Source of the DNA: Actinomycetota bacterium
GTDB taxonomy: Bacteria; Actinomycetota; Thermoleophilia; Solirubrobacterales; Solirubrobacteraceae
NCBI GenBank assembly: GCA_009699915.1
Contig: WLNG01000033.1
Location: 1 to 9,483 of the forward strand
DNA: 9,483 bases
Direction: 5' to 3'
Shown: piece after piece, positions 4,885 to 9,483 of the stretch
How the letters are laid out: every line of letters starts with the position of its first letter
How positions within the stretch are numbered: position 1 is the stretch's first letter
Made by a program: the position numbers and the translations under genes
The notes under the pieces: generated by a model
Told to the model about the DNA's origin: nothing
The model's input: only the letters and a program-made list of their open reading frames with translations
The model's database searches: none

Positions 4885-7125
4885 ATGGCGGCACTGACGA
4901 AACATCTCGATCTTGAACTCGCAGGGATGACCTGCGCTTCCTGTGCGACGCGGATCGAGCGCCGCCTGAACCGGCTCGACGGGGTCAGCGCGAGCGTGAA
5001 CTACGCCACCGAACGTGCGGCCGTCGACTTCGACCCGCAGCGCGCCACCGCCGACGAGCTGCTCGAGGCAGTGGCCACCGCCGGCTACCGCGCGCAGCTC
5101 CCGGCCGATCGGAGCGCCGGGGATGAGGGGCCGCCGGATCAAGGGGCACAGGAGCTCCGCCGCCGCGTGGTGCTCTGCGGCTCACTGACACTGCCGGTCC
5201 TGCTGCTGGCGATGATCCCGGCCCTGCAGTTCGACCGCTGGCAGTGGCTGAGCATGCTGCTCGCCACGCCGGTGGTGATCTGGGGCGCGTGGCCGTTCCA
5301 TCGGGCGGCGTGGATGAACCTGCGTCACGGCGCGGCGACAATGGACACGCTCGTCTCGCTCGGCGTGCTCGCCGCCTGGACATGGTCGATGTACGCGCTC
5401 TTCATCGGCGACGCAGGGATGGCGGGGATGACGATGCGGTTTGAGATCGTCCCGCGGCGCGGGGCGGGCTCTGACGCGATCTATTTCGAGATTGCTGCCA
5501 CCGTGACGACCCTGATCCTTCTGGGCCGCTGGTTCGAGGCCCGCGCGCGGCGCAGCGCCGGAGCGGCGATCCGCGGCCTGCTCGAGCTCGGCGCCAAGGA
5601 GGTGGCGGTTCTGCGCGAGGACGGGATCGAGCACCGCGTTCCCATCGAGCAGCTCGAAGCCGGAATGCGCTTCGTCGTGCGGCCAGGGGAAAAGATCGCG
5701 ACCGACGGGATCGTCGAGGAGGGACATTCCGCCGTCGATATGAGCCTCCTCACCGGAGAGCCGGTACCCGTGGAGGTCGAGCCCGGTTCCCAGGTCGCCG
5801 GTGCGACCATCAATTCGGGGGGTCGTCTGATCGTGCGAGCCACGCGCGTCGGCGCCGACACGGCGCTCGCCCAGATCGCTCGCCTCGTGGAGGCCGCCCA
5901 GACGGGGAAGGCGCCGGTGCAGCGTCTCGCCGATCGCGTCGCCGGGGTCTTCGTCCCGATCGTCCTGCTGCTGGCCGTCGCGACGCTCGTCGCCTGGCTG
6001 CTCGCCGGCGAGGGTGCGGCGTTCGCGTTCACGGCGGCCGTTGCGGTCCTGATCATCGCCTGTCCCTGCGCGCTCGGCCTCGCGACTCCGACCGCGCTGA
6101 TGGCCGGGACGGGGCGCGGCGCGCAGCTCGGCATTCTCATCCGTGGCCCAGAGGTGCTCGAGTCAACGCGGCGCGTGGACACGATCGTGCTCGACAAGAC
6201 GGGAACGATCACCGCTGGGCGGATGAGCCTTGTTGCCACCCATCCGCTTCGGGGGACCGACGCGGCGCAGGCGCTGCGGATCGCCGGCGCGCTCGAGGAT
6301 GCCTCCGAGCATCCGATCGCGGCGGCTGTCGCACGCGCCGCCCGTGAGGCCGGCGAGCCGCTGCCAGCGGTCGACGCGTTCGAGAACCGCGAAGGGCTCG
6401 GGGTCGTCGGTCAGGTCGAGGGACGCGCGGTCGTGATCGGCCGTCCGGCGTTTCTTGCGGCTGAAGGCATGCCGCTGGATGCCGAGCTCGAGGGCGTCCG
6501 CAGCGCGGCGGAGGCCGAGGGCCACACGGTCGTCGCGGTGGGGTGGGACGGTGCAGCGCGGGCGGTGCTCGAGATCGCCGACACGATTAAGCCGACCTCG
6601 GCGCAGGCAATCGCCGACCTGCGAGCGATGGGCCTGCGCCCCGTGCTGTTGACGGGAGACAACGCGACCGCTGCGCGTGTGGTCGCAGCGGACGTCGGGA
6701 TCGAGGAGGTCATCGCGGAGGTTCTCCCTGCGGGCAAGGTGGACGTGGTCACCGGTCTTCAGGGGCAGGGGCGCGTGGTCGCGATGGTGGGGGACGGCGT
6801 GAACGATGCCCCTGCGCTCGCCGCGGCCGACCTCGGCCTGGCGATCGGGACAGGCACGGACGTCGCGATCCAGGCGAGCGATCTCACCCTCGTCAGCGGC
6901 GACCTGCGTGCCGCCGGCGATGCGATTCGCCTCAGCCGCGCCACGCTGCGGATCATCAAGCAGAATCTCGCCTGGGCCTTCGGTTACAACATCGCGGCGA
7001 TTCCGCTCGCCGCGGCCGGGCTGCTGAATCCGGCGATCGCTGGGGCGGCGATGGGACTCTCGAGCGTCTCGGTTGTGGCGAACGCGCTGCGGCTGCACCG
7101 CTTCGCTCCGCAGCGCGACGCCTGA
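4885..7125 (+). CDS. copA: Copper-exporting P1B-type ATPase
   Basis: This is a 746-residue Cu+-transporting ATPase of the inner membrane. One N-terminal HMA domain has GMTCASC (14-20, Cys17 and Cys20). Transmembrane segments follow near 92-112, 121-137, 154-173 and 195-215. The actuator loop contains TGE (290-292). The ion-site helix has CPC (393-395), and the phosphorylation motif DKTGT has the acceptor Asp437. The nucleotide domain shows SEHP with His476-Pro477, then TGDN (590-593) and GDGVNDAP (636-643). The last two helices carry GYN and MGLSS, the residues that define the Cu(I) subgroup P1B-1 together with CPC. Every catalytic motif is intact and the length is typical. The start follows copZ by 9 nt and a GAGG lies 7 nt before it, so it is a translated internal operon gene. 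It exports Cu(I) delivered by CopZ using ATP. Confidence 0.97.
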   Translation: MAALTKHLDLELAGMTCASCATRIERRLNRLDGVSASVNYATERAAVDFDPQRATADELLEAVATAGYRAQLPADRSAGDEGPPDQGAQELRRRVVLCGSLTLPVLLLAMIPALQFDRWQWLSMLLATPVVIWGAWPFHRAAWMNLRHGAATMDTLVSLGVLAAWTWSMYALFIGDAGMAGMTMRFEIVPRRGAGSDAIYFEIAATVTTLILLGRWFEARARRSAGAAIRGLLELGAKEVAVLREDGIEHRVPIEQLEAGMRFVVRPGEKIATDGIVEEGHSAVDMSLLTGEPVPVEVEPGSQVAGATINSGGRLIVRATRVGADTALAQIARLVEAAQTGKAPVQRLADRVAGVFVPIVLLLAVATLVAWLLAGEGAAFAFTAAVAVLIIACPCALGLATPTALMAGTGRGAQLGILIRGPEVLESTRRVDTIVLDKTGTITAGRMSLVATHPLRGTDAAQALRIAGALEDASEHPIAAAVARAAREAGEPLPAVDAFENREGLGVVGQVEGRAVVIGRPAFLAAEGMPLDAELEGVRSAAEAEGHTVVAVGWDGAARAVLEIADTIKPTSAQAIADLRAMGLRPVLLTGDNATAARVVAADVGIEEVIAEVLPAGKVDVVTGLQGQGRVVAMVGDGVNDAPALAAADLGLAIGTGTDVAIQASDLTLVSGDLRAAGDAIRLSRATLRIIKQNLAWAFGYNIAAIPLAAAGLLNPAIAGAAMGLSSVSVVANALRLHRFAPQRDA

Positions 7126-7133
7126 CCTGGCGC

Positions 7134-7146
7134 CCTGCCACGCAGG
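7134..7146 (+). terminator. Small hairpin after copA, possible weak terminator
   Basis: CCTGC-cac-GCAGG begins 8 nt after the copA stop. The stem has only 5 perfect pairs, extendable past a 2-base internal mismatch, and there is no T-run after it. It would separate copA from the tRNA-His promoter, but the evidence is thin. Confidence 0.25.
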
Positions 7147-7153
7147 CGGCGCG

Positions 7154-7159
7154 TACACT
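7154..7159 (+). promoter_or_regulatory. Candidate -10 box of tRNA-His
   Basis: TACACT fits TANNNT and lies 12 nt before the mature 5' end of tRNA-His, leaving a few bases of leader for RNase P to remove. No convincing -35 was found. Confidence 0.45.
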
Positions 7160-7171
7160 CAGCAGCCGCGC

Positions 7172-7245
7172 GGTGGGCGTAGCTCAGTTGGTAGAGCTCC
7201 TGGTTGTGGTCCAGGTGGTCGCGGGTTCGAGTCCCGTCGCTCACC
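7172..7245 (+). tRNA. tRNA-His, anticodon GTG
   Basis: A complete cloverleaf is seen, including the extra G(-1) at 7172 opposite the discriminator C at 7245, the identity element of histidine tRNA. The acceptor GTGGGCG pairs with CGCTCAC with one G-T pair. The D arm is GCTC/GAGC. The anticodon stem CCTGG/CCAGG holds TTGTGGT, giving GTG. The T arm is GCGGG-TTCGAGT-CCCGT. CCA is not encoded. It reads both His codons. It ends 13 nt from the stop of the opposing small ORF. Confidence 0.98.
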
Positions 7246-7258
7246 CTCCGCGCGCCGG

Positions 7259-7411
7259 TCAGGCCCATGGGTCGCGGCCCCGCGCCCTGGCCCGCGCCAC
7301 CCGCGCGAGGACCGCCACCCAGTCCGCGGTCCCACCGTAGAGGTGCCCGAGGGGGCCGCTGATGATCCAGGCCTCCAGACGCACGCGTGGGGGGAGCCGA
7401 TGGCGAGCCAC
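7259..7411 (-). CDS. Putative 50-residue protein opposite trigger factor
   Basis: This small frame on the minus strand starts at a GTG (7411-7409), ends at TGA, and fills most of the gap between tRNA-His and tig. It reads basic VARHRLPPRVRL, then EAWIISGPLGHLYGG, TADWVAVL, and an Arg/Ala-rich tail ending GRDPWA. The mix of Trp, Gly-Pro-Leu-Gly-His and acidic residues looks like a folded or membrane-associated peptide, not antisense noise. I have a vague memory of similar unnamed short actinobacterial proteins. Support comes from its position: TAGCGT lies 6 nt before the GTG, and that box is half of a symmetric promoter shared with tig. An in-frame stop (TAG at 7423-7421) lies four codons upstream. 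No Shine-Dalgarno sequence is present. No function can be given. Confidence 0.5.
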   Translation of the reverse strand: MARHRLPPRVRLEAWIISGPLGHLYGGTADWVAVLARVARARARGRDPWA

Positions 7412-7417
7412 GACCGG

Positions 7418-7427
7418 ACGCTATCGT
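7418..7427. promoter_or_regulatory. Symmetric bidirectional promoter core between small ORF and tig
   Basis: The plus strand reads ACGCTATCGT, again AnnnTAnnnT. TATCGT (7422-7427) reads toward tig with 7 nt to the ATG at 7435. TAGCGT (7423-7418) reads toward the small ORF with 6 nt to the GTG at 7411. There is no Shine-Dalgarno sequence on either side, so both messages would be leaderless or nearly so. Function is inferred. Confidence 0.45.
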
Positions 7428-7434
7428 GCCGCCG

Positions 7435-8946
7435 ATGCCGTCCCAAGCCCTTACCGCCACCGCCACCGAGCTCGAGGAGTCGCGCGTTCGCGTTGAGGCG
7501 ACGGTCCCCGCCGCCACGATCGAGGAGCGCCTCGGGCAGGTTGCGCGCTCGCTCGGGCGCGACATGAAGATGCCCGGCTTCCGCAAGGGCAAGATCCCGC
7601 CGCAGGTTGTGCTCCAGCGTCTCGGCCGCGAGACGGTCGTCGATGAGGCGATCCGCGCGACCATCGGCCGCTGGTACGTCCAGGCGGTGGACGCGACCGG
7701 AATCCGTACGGTCGGCGAGCCCGAGCTCAGCCTTGGCGAGATGCCGCAGGCGGGCGACGACTGGACGTTCAGCTTCGAGATCGGCGTGCGCCCCGTCGCG
7801 ACGCTCGGGACCTACAAGGGCCTGACGGCGCCAAAGCGCCCGGCACAGGCAGACGCCGAGGCGGTCGATGCCCAGCTGGCCGAGCTGCGCGAGCGCTCCT
7901 CGAAGCTCGAGACCGTCGCGGAGCCCGCGGCGGAAGGTGACTTCGTCACCATGGACTACGTCGGAACGCTCGACGGCGAGACGGAACCGTTCGAAGGCGG
8001 GACCGGCACTGACCAGCTGATCGAGCTGGGATCGGGGCGCCTGATCCCGGGATTCGAGGAGCAGCTCACCGGGGCGCAGGCCGGCGATGAGCGCACCGTC
8101 AACTTGACCTTCCCCGACGACTACGGCGCCGAGCATCTCGCCGGCAAGGCCGCGGCCTTTGCGGTGACCGTGACCGACGTGCGGCGACGCATTCTCCCGG
8201 AACTCGACGATGACTTCGCCTCCGACGCCGCCGGTTTCGACACGCTCGACGAGCTGCGCGAGGACATCGCCGCCAGGCTCACCGAGATGGATGAGCAGCG
8301 CGCCGAGGCCGACTTCCGCGAGGCCGTGCTCGACGCCGCCGTCGAGCAGGCGACGGTGACCGTGCCCGCTGCGCTGATCCAGGCACGTGCCGGAGAGCTG
8401 CTGGAACGCATGCTCCACAATCTCGAGCACCAGGGGATCTCGCGCGAGATGTACTTCCAGATCTCCGGCAAGACGCAGGAGGAGGTCCTCACGGAGGGCT
8501 CCGAGGATGCCAAGCGCACGCTTGAGCGCGAAGCCATCCTTGCGGCGATCATCGAGGCGGAGGACATCGCTCCCTCTGACGGCGACATCCTCGATGCGCT
8601 GCAGGCATCGGCGGCGCGAGAGAACCTTTCACCGGAGTCGCTGCGTGATCGTCTCGAGAAGGCGGGTCGGCTCGATGACCTGGTTGATGACCTCGCACAG
8701 CGTGTTGCGCTGGACCTGATTGTTGAGCACGCGACCGCGACCGAGGCGCCCGCCGTGGAGGCGCAGGCCCCGGGCCAGGGCGACCGGTCGCCGAAGGCCG
8801 CCAAGTCAAAGGCCGCGAAGCCCAAGGCTGAGGCGTCGAAGGCTGATAAGCCCAAGGCTGACAAGCCGAAGGCCGCGAAGCCCAAGACCGCGAAGCCGAA
8901 GGCCGCGAAGCCGAAGGCCGAGCAGGCCGACGAAGCCTCCTCCTAG
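7435..8946 (+). CDS. tig: Trigger factor with Lys/Ala/Pro-rich C-terminal tail
   Basis: This 503-residue protein is the ribosome-bound chaperone and peptidyl-prolyl isomerase trigger factor. The N-terminal ribosome-binding domain has MPGFRKGKIPP, with the GFRKGK signature at about 48-53. An FKBP-type isomerase domain runs from about 168 (GDFVTMDYVGTLDG, then FEGG and LIPGFEEQLTG) to about 250. The helical C-terminal chaperone domain follows to about 440. The last 52 residues (452-503) are a low-complexity tail of KPKA/KAAKP repeats with 16 lysines, ending acidic (EQADEASS). The core domains alone would be a normal trigger factor length. The frame is open from 7387, but I start it at the ATG at 7435. 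Conserved sequence begins there and a TATCGT box lies 7 nt upstream. clpP follows, the usual neighbour order. Confidence 0.96.
   Translation: MPSQALTATATELEESRVRVEATVPAATIEERLGQVARSLGRDMKMPGFRKGKIPPQVVLQRLGRETVVDEAIRATIGRWYVQAVDATGIRTVGEPELSLGEMPQAGDDWTFSFEIGVRPVATLGTYKGLTAPKRPAQADAEAVDAQLAELRERSSKLETVAEPAAEGDFVTMDYVGTLDGETEPFEGGTGTDQLIELGSGRLIPGFEEQLTGAQAGDERTVNLTFPDDYGAEHLAGKAAAFAVTVTDVRRRILPELDDDFASDAAGFDTLDELREDIAARLTEMDEQRAEADFREAVLDAAVEQATVTVPAALIQARAGELLERMLHNLEHQGISREMYFQISGKTQEEVLTEGSEDAKRTLEREAILAAIIEAEDIAPSDGDILDALQASAARENLSPESLRDRLEKAGRLDDLVDDLAQRVALDLIVEHATATEAPAVEAQAPGQGDRSPKAAKSKAAKPKAEASKADKPKADKPKAAKPKTAKPKAAKPKAEQADEASS
8788..8925 (+). repeat. Low-complexity KPKA-type coding repeat in tig
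   Basis: Units close to AAGGCCGCGAAGCCG, encoding K-A-A-K-P, recur with variants such as AAGGCTGATAAGCCC and AAGACCGCGAAGCCG. The nucleotide units are similar enough to change copy number by slippage or recombination between strains. The encoded tail resembles those of histone H1-like and HupB-type proteins in composition only. Confidence 0.85.
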
Positions 8947-8957
8947 GCCCTCCGAGA

Positions 8958-8997
8958 GACGTCCACGCGCGGCTGTTCGACCCCGCGGGAGGACGTC
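8958..8997 (+). terminator. Strong hairpin between tig and clpP
   Basis: Arms 8958-8972 and 8983-8997 pair at 13 of 15 positions (GACGTCC...CGCGG against CCGCG...GGACGTC) around a 10-nt loop. It begins 12 nt after the tig stop, so it probably terminates or protects the tig message. No T-run follows. Its right arm ends just before the TACGCT box for clpP, so it could also affect that promoter. Confidence 0.55.
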
Positions 8998-9007
8998 CGC
9001 CCGTTGC

Positions 9008-9013
9008 TACGCT
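9008..9013 (+). promoter_or_regulatory. Candidate -10 box of clpP
   Basis: TACGCT fits TANNNT and is the only good box in the tig-clpP gap. It lies 71 nt before the clpP ATG, which implies a leader of about 65 nt, unlike the leaderless starts elsewhere in the window. A -35 at the normal distance would fall in the right arm of the preceding hairpin and is not recognisable. Confidence 0.4.
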
Positions 9014-9020
9014 TCCTGGA

Positions 9021-9069
9021 TTGGCCGGTTGCCGCGTTGCAGCCGGAAGGAATCCCGGCCCCCGGCCGA
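9021..9069 (+). other. Structured clpP leader with competing hairpins
   Basis: GGCCGG (9023-9028) can pair with either of two CCGGCC copies (9055-9060 or 9062-9067). GCCGG (9042-9046) can also pair with the first CCGGC (9055-9059) around the loop AAGGAATC. These pairings exclude one another. The clpP ribosome site GAGG (9078-9081) lies just after. This may be a regulatory leader or only the self-complementarity expected of GC-rich DNA. Confidence 0.3.
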
Positions 9070-9084
9070 AACAGAGCGAGGACC

Positions 9085-9483
9085 ATGAGCCCCCTAGTCC
9101 CGATGGTGGTGGAGCAGACGTCCCGAGGCGAACGTGCCTTTGACATCTACTCGCGCCTGCTCAACGAGCGGATCGTCTTCCTCGGGACCCCCGTGGACGA
9201 TCAGATCGCGAACTTGATCGTGGCGCAGTTGCTGCATCTGGAGTCGCAGGACCCTGAGAAGGACATCTCGATCTACATCAACTCGCCTGGCGGGTCGGTG
9301 TATGCGGGTCTCGCGATCTACGACACAATGCAGTTCATCAAGCCCGACGTGCAGACGATCTGCGTAGGGATCGCAATGTCGATGGGAGCGCTGCTCCTGT
9401 CCGGTGGGGCGAAGGGCAAGCGGATGGCGCTGCCCAACGCGAAGATCCTGATCCATCAGGTGAGTTCCGGCTTCCAGGGCCAG
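9085..9483 (+). CDS. clpP: ATP-dependent Clp protease proteolytic subunit (cut by right edge)
   Basis: The first 133 codons of ClpP are present. ClpP is the serine protease that forms a barrel and degrades proteins fed to it by Clp ATPases. Landmarks are [18 protein letters not shown], then [21 protein letters not shown] with the Gly-rich oxyanion segment, and [11 protein letters not shown] with nucleophile Ser99 (the usual motif has Ala at the Met98 position). [11 protein letters not shown] follows, with catalytic His124. The catalytic Asp lies past the edge. GAGG (9078-9081) lies only 3 nt before the ATG within GAGCGAGG, so it is translated from a leader. A start further in (ATG for MVVEQ) is possible. 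Actinobacteria often have two ClpP genes in tandem that form mixed rings, so a second copy and clpX may follow beyond the window. Confidence 0.97.
   Translation, partial: MSPLVPMVVEQTSRGERAFDIYSRLLNERIVFLGTPVDDQIANLIVAQLLHLESQDPEKDISIYINSPGGSVYAGLAIYDTMQFIKPDVQTICVGIAMSMGALLLSGGAKGKRMALPNAKILIHQVSSGFQGQ

Noticed and set aside
2285..7245. Three tRNA genes as integration sites for a mobile element
   Set aside because: No integrase, duplicated tRNA 3' end or foreign base composition is visible next to any of them.
6163..8430. Long minus-strand frames opposite copA and tig
   Set aside because: They are shadows of genes with every family motif intact, and one crosses tRNA-His.
8788..8925. AAG-rich tandem units as an origin iteron or CRISPR-like array
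   Set aside because: They lie inside the tig frame and encode the KPKA tail, with no spacers or AT-rich flank.

Overview
The window looks like a GC-rich actinobacterial chromosome segment carrying ordinary core and housekeeping genes. The three tRNA genes lack an encoded CCA. The trigger factor to ClpP order, the Cu+ ATPase preceded by a CopZ-type chaperone, and the short-repeat protein ahead of an RDD membrane protein all fit Actinomycetota. Thermoleophilia/Solirubrobacterales is my best guess, but it is inference only. I see no insertion sequence, prophage, CRISPR array, toxin-antitoxin pair or recognisable defence system.

Layout, left to right. On the minus strand come a secreted protein of unknown function (2214-1582), a DUF1015 protein (1534-260) and the start of an OsmC-family protein (249 to beyond the left edge). 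tRNA-Pro(TGG) is on the plus strand, followed by a two-gene plus-strand operon: a protein with four tandem 9-residue repeats, then an RDD-family membrane protein. This operon meets a Gly-rich small membrane protein tail to tail on one CTAG. tRNA-Arg(TCT) and an SRPBCC-fold protein lie upstream on the minus strand. A divergent promoter separates SRPBCC from the plus-strand copZ-copA pair, which handles copper binding and export. tRNA-His(GTG) follows, then an unlabelled 50-codon ORF on the minus strand. That ORF shares a second divergent promoter with the trigger factor gene (tig), which has a Lys-rich tail. Last is clpP, cut by the right edge, with a structured leader. tig and clpP together serve nascent-chain folding and protein turnover.

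The most interesting signal is regulatory. Most promoter-proximal genes have a TANNNT hexamer 6-9 nt before the start codon and no Shine-Dalgarno sequence, as expected for leaderless mRNAs. Genes inside operons, or with a leader, have purine-rich Shine-Dalgarno sequences instead. At two divergent gene pairs the two -10 boxes are fused into one symmetric AnnnTAnnnT element that could fire leaderless transcripts both ways. One of these supports the otherwise invisible small ORF opposite tig. No new multi-gene system is evident.
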